Shown here piece by piece: positions 1-8,988 of a stretch of 38,774 nucleotides of DNA. The position numbers were made by a program, and so were the translations under genes. Source of the stretch: Sulfurivermis sp041678005 (GTDB lineage: Bacteria; Pseudomonadota; Gammaproteobacteria; Thiohalomonadales; Thiohalomonadaceae); the NCBI GenBank assembly GCA_041678005.1, contig JBAYOW010000019.1, positions 1 to 38,774 on the forward strand. Direction: 5' to 3'. Under the pieces are notes generated by a model, which worked only from the letters and a program-made list of their open reading frames with translations, was not told the DNA's origin and did no database searches. Every line of letters starts with the position of its first letter. Positions within the stretch are counted from its first letter, which is position 1.

Positions 1-311
1 ATATCGCCCAGGGGAGTTTGAAAGCTATTGGCACTGCTGCAGGCCAGGCCAGTAAAGCTTATTCTATGAGCGGGGCCGAGCAACACTATTCGCCTCACTA
101 TATTGCGCAAGGGTTTAAGTTGTGCGTAAGCACGGGCGGCGATTGGTCCGGAGTAGATATAACCAGCATGTGGCACGATGATGGCCTTGGCTGGTGGCGC
201 TGGCCCATCATGTTTTGCCTGTTGCAGTAAGTCTTGCAGTGTTTGCTGCAATGCCTGCGCTTCAGCCGGATAAAACTGACCGGCCACGGCCGGTGGACGA
301 ATTTTCTGCAT
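1..311 (-). CDS. amrB: AmmeMemoRadiSam system protein B (MEMO1 family), N-terminal part, cut by the window edge
   Basis: Reading the reverse strand from the ATG at 311 gives an open frame of 103 codons that leaves the window without a stop. It begins MQKIRPPAVAGQFYPA and contains the MEMO1-family block VPHAGYIYSG (residues 47-56) and LLGPAHR (78-84). The histidine in PHAGY belongs to the family's metal or substrate pocket. An AGGAG ribosome site lies about 6 bases upstream of the ATG. MEMO-like proteins are predicted to resemble class III extradiol dioxygenases, but their bacterial substrate is unknown. The gene diverges from the radical SAM gene of the same three-part system, which supports the call. 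Only the N-terminal third or so is present because the window ends. Confidence 0.9.
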   Translation of the reverse strand, partial: MQKIRPPAVAGQFYPAEAQALQQTLQDLLQQAKHDGPAPPAKAIIVPHAGYIYSGPIAARAYAQLKPLRNIVRRIVLLGPAHRISFTGLACSSANSFQTPLGD

Positions 312-449
312 GGCCTGCTCCTGTCATCTATTATTGATGCAACGGTTGCCCGTAAGGGACATATATCAGGATTACTAATTATCAGTCTAGCGAAAATAAA
401 TCTTTATTGCCGTATATAGAAAAGCTTAGTGCATGCAAGGCGAGGTTAG

Positions 450-1562
450 ATGATGGAGACAACTATCCTGGATGATATTCAGGCAGACAGTATTGTAGAG
501 ACAAAATATTGGCATGTGCTGGACGATGGGCGTGTGCAATGCGATTTGTGTCCACGCTACTGCAAGCTGAAGGAAGGCCAGCGCGGCTTGTGCTTTGTGC
601 GTGCTAACTTTGGCGGCAAGATAGTATCGACCACTTGGGGGCGTTCCAGTGGTTTTTGTGTTGATCCGATAGAAAAAAAACCACTCAATCATTTTCTCCC
701 CGGCACGCCAGTGCTGTCATTTGGCACGGCAGGTTGTAATCTCACCTGCAAGTACTGTCAAAACTGGGACATCAGCAAGGCCAGAGAGCTGGATGTCTTG
801 CTGGATCAGGCCACGCCAGAGATGATTGCCCGTGCAGCTGCTGATTATGGCTGCCGTAGTATGGCCTATACCTATAATGATCCGATTATTTTTCACGAAT
901 ATGCCATTGATGTCGCCAAGGCCTGTCGTGAGCTGGGCATCTTGTCGGTTGCGGTAAGCTCTGGTTATGTTTGCGCCGACCCGCGCCAGGAATTCTATCA
1001 ATATATGGATGCGGCAAATATCGATTTAAAATCCTTTAGTGATAAATTTTACCATCAGCTGACCGGCGGACACTTGGCACCAGTATTGGATACGCTGCGT
1101 TACCTGAAGCATGAAACAGAAGTCTGGCTGGAGCTGACCACCTTGCTCATCCCTGGACATAACGACTCAGAAGGCGAGCTGGAGGAGATGACGCAATGGG
1201 TCTTCAAGGAGCTGGGGCCGGATGTGCCGATGCATTTCACGGCCTTTCATCCCAGCTGGAAGATGCTCGATGTTCCGCCTACATCTCTGATATCTCTGAC
1301 CACAGCCAGGCGTATCGCCAGGCAAAATGGTGTACGCCATGCGTATACCGGCAATGTCTTCGACCCACAAGGCCAGGGCACCTATTGCCATCATTGTGGC
1401 CAGTTGCTGATCGGCCGTAAGGGTTATGCCATCACACAGTGGCAACTGGATGAAGCCGGTTGTTGCACATCCTGTGGCACGGCATTGGCTGGGGTGTTCG
1501 AGGCCAGGGCAGGCGACTGGGGAGAGCGGCGTTTACCGGTGCAGCTGCAAGGCTACATATAA
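450..1562 (+). CDS. amrS: AmmeMemoRadiSam system radical SAM enzyme
   Basis: This 370-residue protein carries the radical SAM cluster motif CNLTCKYC, with cysteines at 96, 100 and 103. A cysteine-rich N-terminus (CDLCPRYC, 31-38) precedes it and a C-terminal zinc-ribbon-like region follows (CHHCG and CCTSCG near 340-355). This layout is typical of AmrS, a relative of pyruvate-formate-lyase activating enzymes. The family binds a [4Fe-4S] cluster and cleaves S-adenosylmethionine; the true substrate is not established. The start is the first of two adjacent ATGs, with GAGG just upstream. It diverges from the MEMO1-like gene, and the 138-base gap presumably holds both promoters. The A component is not in the window. 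Confidence 0.92.
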   Translation: MMETTILDDIQADSIVETKYWHVLDDGRVQCDLCPRYCKLKEGQRGLCFVRANFGGKIVSTTWGRSSGFCVDPIEKKPLNHFLPGTPVLSFGTAGCNLTCKYCQNWDISKARELDVLLDQATPEMIARAAADYGCRSMAYTYNDPIIFHEYAIDVAKACRELGILSVAVSSGYVCADPRQEFYQYMDAANIDLKSFSDKFYHQLTGGHLAPVLDTLRYLKHETEVWLELTTLLIPGHNDSEGELEEMTQWVFKELGPDVPMHFTAFHPSWKMLDVPPTSLISLTTARRIARQNGVRHAYTGNVFDPQGQGTYCHHCGQLLIGRKGYAITQWQLDEAGCCTSCGTALAGVFEARAGDWGERRLPVQLQGYI

Positions 1563-1619
1563 AACCGTGCCAGGTATCGGGTTGAACTGAGCAGGTATTA
1601 TCGGTAACCTGCCGCCTCT

Positions 1620-2348
1620 ATGAAAAAGCTCATCTCTATTTTTGTGCCCTGTGCGGTGCTATTGCTGAATTGTTGGTCTGGATTTGTTAACGCTGCCGAG
1701 GAGGAGCTCGGCTTTGGTGGCGAAGCGGAACTGGGCGTGGTCTCCACTAGTGGCAATACCGCTACACGCAGCATCAATGCCAAGTCAAAATTACGCTATC
1801 TGACTGAAACCTGGCGGCATGAAGGTCGCCTGGAGGCTTTACGTACCTCGGATAGCGGCGAGACAACGGCTGAGCGTTATTTGGCCAGTGGCAAGAGTGA
1901 TTACAACTTTACCCAAGCAGATTATGTGTTTGCTACCGTGCGTTATGAGAAGAGCCGTTTCAGTGGTTACGATTATCAGCTTTCTGAAGCCGCCGGTTAT
2001 GGTCGTCGAATTATCAACGAAAAGGTTCTTAAACTGGATCTGGAAATTGGCGCTGGTGGCCGCCACAGCCGTGAGACTGGTCAGGCCAGGCGTCAGGATG
2101 AGGCAATGTTGCGCGCTGCTGGCAAGTTGCTTTGGGAGATCAGTCCCAGCACGCGGCTTACTGAAGAAATTTTGCTGGAAACGGCCAGGAATAACACCTA
2201 TACCGAATCGATCTCTGCACTCAGTGTGCGCATAAACAGTCAGTTTGCCCTCAGGCTTTCCTTCGCTGCCAAACACAATAGTGATGTGCCTGCCGGGGTG
2301 AAGAAAACTGATACCTTGAGTGCTGTTACCTTGGTATATGACTTCTGA
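1620..2348 (+). CDS. DUF481 family outer-membrane beta-barrel protein (YdiY-like)
   Basis: The 242-residue product starts with a Sec signal peptide (basic MKK, a hydrophobic stretch, cleavage near AAEE at about residue 26). The rest is rich in alternating polar and aromatic strands and ends in the aromatic residue of LVYDF, as outer-membrane barrels do. GEAELGVVSTSGNT near residue 35 is the typical opening of DUF481 proteins such as E. coli YdiY. Known members are poorly characterised; some are induced by salt or acid stress. No strong ribosome site precedes the ATG, so the start rests on the signal peptide. It stands alone between amrS and mogA. Confidence 0.8.
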   Translation: MKKLISIFVPCAVLLLNCWSGFVNAAEEELGFGGEAELGVVSTSGNTATRSINAKSKLRYLTETWRHEGRLEALRTSDSGETTAERYLASGKSDYNFTQADYVFATVRYEKSRFSGYDYQLSEAAGYGRRIINEKVLKLDLEIGAGGRHSRETGQARRQDEAMLRAAGKLLWEISPSTRLTEEILLETARNNTYTESISALSVRINSQFALRLSFAAKHNSDVPAGVKKTDTLSAVTLVYDF

Positions 2349-2440
2349 CCGACTAGCCAGATTGTTGCAGCTGCGCAGAAACTCTTGCGGCAGATAAGTT
2401 ACACTAGATTAGTCCTGAATACTCTGGGTCAGAAGTTATC

Positions 2441-2983
2441 ATGCAGAAAATTCGTCTTGGTATTGTTAGTGTCTCCGACCGCGCCAGCAGCGGTGAATAT
2501 GTTGATCTGGGTGGTCCAGCCATACATGAATGGTTGCAGCAGGCGCTATCCATCCCATGGGAAGCAGTAACGCGGCTGGTGCCGGATGAACAGCCTCAAC
2601 TGGAAGCTGTCTTGCGCGAGCTGTGTGATGATGAGGCCTGTTGTCTGGTGGTAACCACGGGCAGCACAGGCCCGGCCTTGCGTGATATTACACCTGAAGC
2701 GACAGCGGCAGTCTGTGACAAGATAATGGATGGCTTTGGCGAGCAGATGCGCGCGGTGTCCTTGAAATATGTGCCAACAGCCATCCTCTCGCGCCAGCTG
2801 GCCGGGATCCGTGGGCGCTCATTGATCATCAATCTTCCTGGCAAGCCATCGGCGATCAAAGATTGCCTTGATGCCGTTTTCCCTGCCGTGCCTTATTGCA
2901 TCGATTTGATCGAAGGGCCGTATCTGGAAACTAATCCTGAGGTTGTCGTTAGCTTCCGTCCCAAACATGCCAAGAAACCATGA
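2441..2983 (+). CDS. mogA: Molybdopterin adenylyltransferase MogA
   Basis: At 180 residues, this matches MogA along its length: the opening RLGIVSVSDRASSGEY, the nucleotide loop TTGSTGPALRDITPEAT (about 69-85), the central FGEQMR and the terminal VPYCIDLIEGPYLET. MogA adenylylates molybdopterin, which then accepts molybdate, so the cell can make molybdenum-cofactor enzymes. The Gly-Gly seen in E. coli MogA is Gly-Ser here, a mild change. prmB follows after 3 bases, so the two are probably co-transcribed. A weak AGAAG precedes the ATG. No other molybdenum-cofactor genes lie in the window. Confidence 0.93.
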   Translation: MQKIRLGIVSVSDRASSGEYVDLGGPAIHEWLQQALSIPWEAVTRLVPDEQPQLEAVLRELCDDEACCLVVTTGSTGPALRDITPEATAAVCDKIMDGFGEQMRAVSLKYVPTAILSRQLAGIRGRSLIINLPGKPSAIKDCLDAVFPAVPYCIDLIEGPYLETNPEVVVSFRPKHAKKP

Positions 2984-2986
2984 ATT

Positions 2987-3892
2987 ATGCCGCTCGATAG
3001 ATTGCAGACTGTACGTGATTTCATCCGTTGGGGGATGAGTCGGTTTGTTGAAGCCAGGCTGTACTTTGGTCACGGTACTGACAATGCCCTGGATGAAGCG
3101 GCTTATCTGGTGTTGCATGCCTTGCACATGCCCCTGGATATTGTCGAGGGCTATCTGGACACACGTTTGACCGAGACAGAAAAGCAGGCAGTGGTGCAGC
3201 TTCTGCACAGACGTATCAATGAGCGTCTGCCGGCGCCTTACCTGACAAATGAGGCCTGGTTTGCTGGCTTGTCTTTTTATGTCAATGAGCATGTGCTCAT
3301 ACCACGCTCGCCGCTAGCTGAATTGATTGAAGAAGAATTTGCCCCCTGGATTGATGCCGGACAGGTTAACTCCGTGCTGGATCTGTGTACTGGTAGCGGT
3401 TGTATAGCTATTGCCTGTGCAACTTATTTGCCGCATGCTGAAGTTGATGCCGTAGATATTTCTACCGAGGCTCTTGCGGTGGCGACGATCAATATTGAGC
3501 GGCATGGCCTGGCCGGACAGGTGCATGCCATTGAGTCAGATTTATTTCAAAATCTGGCAGGTAACAAATATGACATTATCATCAGCAATCCCCCTTATGT
3601 GGATGCCGATGATATGAATGCCTTGCCAGCTGAATACCACCACGAGCCAGAGCTGGCGTTGGCGGCTGGCGGGGATGGCCTGGGTTTTGTCAAGCGAATA
3701 CTGCAACAGGCCAACACCTATCTGAATAAAAATGGGGTTTTGTTGGTGGAAGTGGGTAATAGCTGGCATGCCCTGGTGGAGCAGTTGCCAGATGTTCCCT
3801 TTACCTGGCTGGAATTTGCTCGTGGTGGAGATGGTGTTTTTCTGTTGACCGCCGAGCAGTTGAATGAGTATCAGCATTTGTTCAGGAGATGA
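2987..3892 (+). CDS. prmB: Ribosomal protein L3 N5-glutamine methyltransferase PrmB
   Basis: The 301-residue product has the N-terminal helical domain of the HemK/PrmA-PrmB class. A SAM-binding Rossmann domain follows (LDLCTGSGCIAIA, about residues 131-143), then the catalytic NPPY motif at 201-204. The following stretch with YHHEPELALAAGGDGL is diagnostic of PrmB rather than PrmC. The enzyme methylates a glutamine of ribosomal protein L3 during 50S assembly. It starts 3 bases after mogA and its stop overlaps the possible upstream start of the next small gene, indicating a tight operon. Confidence 0.93.
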   Translation: MPLDRLQTVRDFIRWGMSRFVEARLYFGHGTDNALDEAAYLVLHALHMPLDIVEGYLDTRLTETEKQAVVQLLHRRINERLPAPYLTNEAWFAGLSFYVNEHVLIPRSPLAELIEEEFAPWIDAGQVNSVLDLCTGSGCIAIACATYLPHAEVDAVDISTEALAVATINIERHGLAGQVHAIESDLFQNLAGNKYDIIISNPPYVDADDMNALPAEYHHEPELALAAGGDGLGFVKRILQQANTYLNKNGVLLVEVGNSWHALVEQLPDVPFTWLEFARGGDGVFLLTAEQLNEYQHLFRR

Positions 3893-3894
3893 AA

Positions 3895-4215
3895 ATGGCA
3901 TTGAGTTTGCGACCCAAGAGCGCCGAGCAGTATGTCCATATGGTGGATGAAGCTATCATTGAAGTCGATGAGCTGCGCTCGAGTTATGAATACGATGCAG
4001 AAGGAATGGGTGCAGTCCCGCCCTATCTGTCTACTCTGATGCAGATGCTCACGGATCTGCGTAGTTCAATGGCAGATGGCAGCTATGAGTTTGGCACGAC
4101 AGATTTGCCATATATGGGTATCGTCAATCGTTTTCGCAGTCGCATTCCGTTCGCTGATCTGTTGGCGATGATTAATAAGACCCACAAAGAAGGTCTGGAT
4201 ACGGAAAGTGAATAA
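3895..4215 (+). CDS. Small conserved hypothetical protein (about 106 aa)
   Basis: I cannot assign a function. The product is acidic, soluble and mostly helical, with no signal peptide, membrane segment or cysteine. The first 60 residues, opening near RPKSAEQYVHM, look like one or two amphipathic helices, and a C-terminal part contains LPYMGIVNRFRSRIPFADLLAMI. I chose the ATG at 3895 rather than 3889 because AGGAG at 3884-3888 sits 6 bases before it; the upstream ATG would be only one base from that site. It follows prmB almost without gap and is 27 bases before hemN, so it is probably expressed with them. Confidence 0.7.
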   Translation: MALSLRPKSAEQYVHMVDEAIIEVDELRSSYEYDAEGMGAVPPYLSTLMQMLTDLRSSMADGSYEFGTTDLPYMGIVNRFRSRIPFADLLAMINKTHKEGLDTESE

Positions 4216-4242
4216 GTCGCATAGTTGTCGCGGAGGAACAGC

Positions 4243-5646
4243 ATGAATACACCGACTAGTCATTATGATGCGCAAATTGTTTTTGATCCTGAGCTGATCA
4301 AACGCTATGACAAATCTGGCCCCCGCTATACCTCTTACCCGACTGCAGTCCAGTTTCATACGGAATTCAGTGCAATAGATTACCGGCGGCAGGTAGAAGC
4401 CAGCAATCAGCGTGCTAATCCTCTGTCGCTATATTTTCATATCCCATTTTGTGACACGGTCTGTTTTTATTGCGGCTGCAACAAAGTGGTAACTAAAGAT
4501 AGAACGCGTTCTGCACCTTACCTGGATCGGCTGCATCACGAACTGGAGTTGCAGGGCGCCTTGTATGATCAAAATCGGCGTGTCGATCAGCTGCATTGGG
4601 GTGGTGGTACACCGACCTTCATCAGTCGCGCTGAAATGACTGCGCTGATGGACAAGACTCGTGCCTGCTTCAATCTGCGTGATGATGATAGTGGCGAGTA
4701 CTCTATCGAGATCGACCCGCGTGAGGTTAAGGCGGATACTATCGCTTTGTTGCGCAAGCTTGGCTTCAATCGCATGAGCCTGGGTGTGCAGGATTTTGAT
4801 CCACGCGTGCAAAAAGCAGTCAATCGTATTCAAGCAGAAGATGTTACCTTGTCAGCGGTTGCAGCGGCACGGCATGAGGGATTCAAGTCGGTCAGCATCG
4901 ATCTTATTTACGGTCTGCCACTGCAGAGTGTGGCAAGTTTTACCGCTACTCTGGACAAAGTGCTGGAGATATCTCCTGATCGCCTGTCGGTATTCAATTA
5001 TGCGCACTTGCCTGAGCTGTTCAAACCACAGCGTCGCATTAATGCCGATGAGCTGCCTACAGCACAGGAAAAACTCAATATCCTGCAGTTGAGCATCGAA
5101 AAGCTCACCGCAGCAGGTTATGTCTATATCGGCATGGATCATTTTGCCAAGCCGGATGATGAATTAGCAGTGGCGCAGCGCAGTGGTACTTTGTATCGTA
5201 ATTTCCAGGGTTACTCTACGCATGCGCAGTGCGATGTCATTGGCCTGGGGGCCACGTCCATCGGCCAGGTTGCGCGCTGCTATGCGCAAAATCTCAAGGA
5301 GCTGGAAGATTATTATGCATCGATCGATGCAGGGCAATTGCCGATCTTTCGTGGTGTTGAACTGACGGATGATGATCTGCTGCGACGCAAGGTGATCACT
5401 GAGTTGATTTGTCATTTCTATCTGGATAAAACCAAGTTGGCAGAGCAGTTCGGCATTGATTTTGATAGCTATTTTGCTGCTGAGTTGCAGGCCCTGTCGA
5501 CAATGCAGGAGGGTGGTCTGCTGTGGCTTTATGACGACGCCATCAAGGTGAAACCAGCAGGCAAGTTGCTGATTCGTAATATTTGCATGACTTTCGATCG
5601 TTATTTGCGCGAGAAAGGTCAACAGCGTTTTTCAAAAGTGATCTGA
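4243..5646 (+). CDS. hemN: Oxygen-independent coproporphyrinogen III oxidase HemN
   Basis: A 467-residue radical SAM enzyme. The cluster motif is FCDTVCFYCGC, with cysteines 70, 74, 77 and 79, the same four-cysteine pattern as E. coli HemN (457 aa). RYTSYPTAVQFH (about 28-39) is the conserved HemN N-terminus, and GGGTPTF and GVQDFDPRVQ follow. It converts coproporphyrinogen III to protoporphyrinogen IX without oxygen in haem synthesis. The frame extends upstream to a TTG at 4225, but GGAGG at 4232-4236 with 6-base spacing fixes the ATG at 4243. It lies in a forward run between the small conserved gene and aroC. An anaerobic haem enzyme suits a host with several cytochromes. Confidence 0.95.
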   Translation: MNTPTSHYDAQIVFDPELIKRYDKSGPRYTSYPTAVQFHTEFSAIDYRRQVEASNQRANPLSLYFHIPFCDTVCFYCGCNKVVTKDRTRSAPYLDRLHHELELQGALYDQNRRVDQLHWGGGTPTFISRAEMTALMDKTRACFNLRDDDSGEYSIEIDPREVKADTIALLRKLGFNRMSLGVQDFDPRVQKAVNRIQAEDVTLSAVAAARHEGFKSVSIDLIYGLPLQSVASFTATLDKVLEISPDRLSVFNYAHLPELFKPQRRINADELPTAQEKLNILQLSIEKLTAAGYVYIGMDHFAKPDDELAVAQRSGTLYRNFQGYSTHAQCDVIGLGATSIGQVARCYAQNLKELEDYYASIDAGQLPIFRGVELTDDDLLRRKVITELICHFYLDKTKLAEQFGIDFDSYFAAELQALSTMQEGGLLWLYDDAIKVKPAGKLLIRNICMTFDRYLREKGQQRFSKVI

Positions 5647-5661
5647 CTATCAGGTGACATC

Positions 5662-6759
5662 ATGGCAGGCAACAGTATAGGCAAATTATTTACCGTTACG
5701 ACCTTTGGTGAAAGCCATGGCCCCGCCTTGGGCGCGGTAGTCGATGGTTGCCCGCCTGGTCTGGAATTGAGTGAGGCCGATCTGCAGCATGACCTCGACA
5801 GACGCAAACCAGGCACCTCACGTCACACTACGCAACGTCGTGAGGAAGATGCCGTACGCATTCTCTCCGGTGTGTTCGAAGGACGCACGACGGGCGCACC
5901 TATAGGTGTGTTGATTGAAAATACCGATCAGCGTTCCAGGGACTATTCAGATATCGCCGAGAAATTTCGGCCAGGCCATGCCGATTATACCTATCAGCAA
6001 AAATTCGGCTTGCGTGATTATCGTGGTGGCGGGCGTTCATCTGCGCGTGAAACTGCGGTACGTGTTGCCGCTGGTTCTATAGCGAAGAAATATCTTTATC
6101 GTCACGGTATAGAAGTCCGTGGTTATATGATGCAGCTCGGCCCAATCAGGGCAGAACAGTTTGACTGGAACACCGTAGAACAAAACCCATTTTTCTTTCC
6201 TGATGCCAGCAAGCTGGATCAATTGGAGGCATACATGGATGCCTTGCGCAAGGAAGGCAACTCTATTGGCGCACGTATCAATGTGGTTGCTACGGGTGTG
6301 TCACCAGGTCTTGGTGAGCCTGTCTTTGATCGCCTCGATGCTGATCTGGCGCATGCCCTTATGTCTATAAATGCAGTGAAGGGCGTAGAGATTGGTGCTG
6401 GTTTTGCCTGCGTGGAACAAAAGGGTAGCGAGCATCGCGATGAAATTACGCCAGATGGCTTTCTCTCCAATCATGCTGGTGGCATTCTGGGTGGAATTTC
6501 CAGTGGTCAGGATATCGTGGCTTCCATCGCCTTGAAGCCAACATCCAGCTTGCGCCTGCCTGGTCGCAGTATAAATCTGCGTGGTGAGCCGGTGGAGGTG
6601 GTGACGACCGGACGGCACGATCCCTGTGTGGGTATTCGCGCAACACCAATCGCCGAGGCAATGATGGCTATTGTGTTGATGGATCATTTCCTGCGCCAGC
6701 GCGGACAGAATGGCGAGGTTCGCTCTGCCACACCTATCATTCCCGCAGCTACGGAATGA
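5662..6759 (+). CDS. aroC: Chorismate synthase
   Basis: This 365-residue protein starts MAGNSIGKLFTVTTFGESHG, the conserved AroC opening with the catalytic-site histidine of GESHG. It has the arginine-rich block RKPGTSRHTTQRREEDAV and the FMN/EPSP-binding GGGRSSARETA near residue 125. AroC makes chorismate from 5-enolpyruvylshikimate-3-phosphate using reduced FMN. It follows hemN by 15 bases with an AGGTG ribosome site. An MFS permease gene follows; from recall, pseudomonads also place prmB, aroC and an MFS gene together. The length is normal and all motifs look intact. Confidence 0.96.
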   Translation: MAGNSIGKLFTVTTFGESHGPALGAVVDGCPPGLELSEADLQHDLDRRKPGTSRHTTQRREEDAVRILSGVFEGRTTGAPIGVLIENTDQRSRDYSDIAEKFRPGHADYTYQQKFGLRDYRGGGRSSARETAVRVAAGSIAKKYLYRHGIEVRGYMMQLGPIRAEQFDWNTVEQNPFFFPDASKLDQLEAYMDALRKEGNSIGARINVVATGVSPGLGEPVFDRLDADLAHALMSINAVKGVEIGAGFACVEQKGSEHRDEITPDGFLSNHAGGILGGISSGQDIVASIALKPTSSLRLPGRSINLRGEPVEVVTTGRHDPCVGIRATPIAEAMMAIVLMDHFLRQRGQNGEVRSATPIIPAATE

Positions 6760-6833
6760 GCTGCTTAATCAGGTATGGTCGAACCTAACTTTAGCTGAAA
6801 TGCCGCAAACTCTCCTCACTTAAGCGCTCAGTA

Positions 6834-7964
6834 ATGTACTGGCGCTTTTCTTCATTTTATTTTTTTCACTTCGCCAGTCTCGGTGTGCTGGTGCCTTACT
6901 GGAGTCTTTACCTCAAGCATCAGGGATTCTCCGCCGTTGAAATTGGTGAGTTGATGGCATTGTTGATGGCCACCGAGATCATCTCGCCAAATATCTGGGG
7001 CTGGATTGCCGATCGTACCGGTCGGCGACTTGCAGTAGTGCGTAGTGGCGCAGCGCTTGGCATGCTTGCCTTTATCGCCGTTTTTTTTATTAGCGGTTAT
7101 TGGGCGATGACTGTGGTGATGGTCTTGTTCAGTTTTTTCTGGAATGCCGTCCTGCCACAGTTTGAAGCTAACACCCTGCATTATCTGGGTGAGCAGCACC
7201 ATCGCTATAGCTCGATACGCTTGTGGGGTTCTATTGGTTTCATTATAGCGGTAGCTGGCCTGGGGCAATTGCTGGATGTATATGATGTCAGTATTGTGCC
7301 GCTGGTTATGTTGATTTTATTCTTTGGTATTTTGCTGGCCAGTATGTTGGCACCAAGGCAGGATATGATCCAATCCAGCCTGGCAGAACAGTCCATGTTG
7401 TCGGTATTGCGCAAGCCGCAGGTGCTGGCCTTGTTGGCAGTATGTTTTCTGATCCAGGCCAGTCATGGCCCGTATTACACTTTTTACACCTTGTACATGG
7501 AAGGTCATGGCTATACGCTTAGCGCCATTGGCCAGTTGTGGGCGCTGGGAGTTGTGGCTGAGGTGGGCGTATTTCTCCTTATGCCACGGCTGGTCAAATT
7601 TTATCCTCTGCAGCAGTTGTTACTGGCCAGTTTGCTCTTGACTACACTACGCTGGCTGCTGATTGCCTATTTCCCGCAATTCCTTCCTGTTGTCCTGTTT
7701 GCGCAAATACTGCATGCGGCAAGTTTTGGTATGTATCATGCCACCGCGATTGCCTTGATTCATAGCTATTTCAATGGCCGCCTGCAAGGACGTGGCCAGG
7801 CAATTTACGCCTCCATTTCATTCGGTGCTGGTGGCGCATTGGGCAGTTATTACAGTGGCGTGGTTTGGGAAAAAATGAATACTGCATCCATTTTTGCCAT
7901 TGCCGCTGGCCTGAGCGCGGTGGGCAGTCTGATTGCCTGGCGGTGGCTACAGAAGGATGGCTGA
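6834..7964 (+). CDS. MFS transporter of the phenylpropionate-permease (HcaT-like) type
   Basis: The 376-residue product is hydrophobic throughout and fits about 12 membrane helices. The first helices read YWRFSSFYFFHFASLGVLVPYWSLYL, and the loop after helix 2 has GWIADRTGRRL, a form of MFS motif A. The opening and length match the PPP/HcaT-like subgroup, whose assignment to phenylpropionate is often only by homology, so the substrate here is open. The gene starts 74 bases after aroC with no obvious Shine-Dalgarno, so the start is the least certain part. It precedes dapA. Confidence 0.85.
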   Translation: MYWRFSSFYFFHFASLGVLVPYWSLYLKHQGFSAVEIGELMALLMATEIISPNIWGWIADRTGRRLAVVRSGAALGMLAFIAVFFISGYWAMTVVMVLFSFFWNAVLPQFEANTLHYLGEQHHRYSSIRLWGSIGFIIAVAGLGQLLDVYDVSIVPLVMLILFFGILLASMLAPRQDMIQSSLAEQSMLSVLRKPQVLALLAVCFLIQASHGPYYTFYTLYMEGHGYTLSAIGQLWALGVVAEVGVFLLMPRLVKFYPLQQLLLASLLLTTLRWLLIAYFPQFLPVVLFAQILHAASFGMYHATAIALIHSYFNGRLQGRGQAIYASISFGAGGALGSYYSGVVWEKMNTASIFAIAAGLSAVGSLIAWRWLQKDG

Positions 7965-8074
7965 TCTTCTCGCTTTACTTCTCGCTTTACTTGTCTATCA
8001 GCCTCTGTTTCTTGTACGATGTAACGTCTTTTTTGACGCCAGCGCAAGGCGGCGTTTGTAATGGGGTAGCGGAC

Positions 8075-8950
8075 ATGTTTCATGGCAGTATGGTGGCTTT
8101 GGTCACCCCGATGCATGCAGATGGTGCTGTGGATGACGACGGCCTGCGTGAGCTGGTTGAGTATCATATAAGCAATGGTACCGATGCCATCGTGGCAGCG
8201 GGTACTACGGGCGAGGCATCCACACTCGACCATGACGAGCATTGCGCCTTAATCCGCCGTATAGTAGAGCTTGCAGCCGGACGGACGCCTGTTATCGCCG
8301 GCACCGGCTCAAATTCTACGGCAGAGGCCATCAGTTTGACTCGTTGCGCGCTGGAGGCGGGTGCGGATGCTGCATTGTTGGTCACGCCTTACTATGTCAA
8401 ACCGACCCAGGAAGGACTGTATCTCCATTACCGCACTGTGGCCGAGGCAGTACCAATGCCGCAGATTCTTTACAATGTGCCTGGCCGTACAGCTGTTGAT
8501 TTGCACAACGATACGGTAGATCGCCTGGCCGATATCAGCAATATCGTTGGCATCAAGGATGCCACAGGGAATCTGCAGCGCGGCAAGGAGCTTATCGAGC
8601 GTTGTGGCTCGCGTATAGACATCTATAGTGGCGATGATGCTACAGCCATGGAACTGATTTTATTGGGTGCCAAGGGTGATATTTCCGTTACCGCCAATGT
8701 GGCGCCCAAGGCCATGCATGAGATGTGTGCAGCAGCCTTGCAGGGTGACCGTGCCACTGCAGAAAAAATCAACGCCAAACTGGAGCCGTTGCACAAGAAT
8801 CTGTTTGTCGAAGCCAATCCTATTCCCACCAAGTGGGCGCTGTATGAAATGGGGCTGATTCCAGCTGGAATTCGTTTGCCTTTGACTGAGCTTTCCAAGC
8901 AATATCATGACACCGTGCGCCAGGCCTTGAAGTTGGCTGGCGTGCTTTGA
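8075..8950 (+). CDS. dapA: 4-hydroxy-tetrahydrodipicolinate synthase
   Basis: The mature-length protein is 291 residues and begins MFHGSMVALVTPM, aligned with the E. coli DapA start. It has the pyruvate-binding AAGTTGEAST (41-50), the catalytic-triad tyrosines at 107 and 133, an active-site arginine in NVPGRT, and the Schiff-base lysine 161 in GIKDATG. It condenses pyruvate and aspartate semialdehyde in lysine and diaminopimelate synthesis. The open frame runs 70 codons further upstream, but that part overlaps the permease gene and is unlike DapA, so I reject the longer start. bamC follows 38 bases later, the usual gammaproteobacterial order. Confidence 0.95.
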   Translation: MFHGSMVALVTPMHADGAVDDDGLRELVEYHISNGTDAIVAAGTTGEASTLDHDEHCALIRRIVELAAGRTPVIAGTGSNSTAEAISLTRCALEAGADAALLVTPYYVKPTQEGLYLHYRTVAEAVPMPQILYNVPGRTAVDLHNDTVDRLADISNIVGIKDATGNLQRGKELIERCGSRIDIYSGDDATAMELILLGAKGDISVTANVAPKAMHEMCAAALQGDRATAEKINAKLEPLHKNLFVEANPIPTKWALYEMGLIPAGIRLPLTELSKQYHDTVRQALKLAGVL

Positions 8951-8988
8951 TTCGGGAATCATTGCCCGAACAGCAACGAGGGATATTC

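Noticed and set aside
7865..8074. N-terminal extension of dapA by 70 codons
   Set aside because: It overlaps the permease 3' end and is unlike DapA; MFHGSMVALVTPM is the family start.
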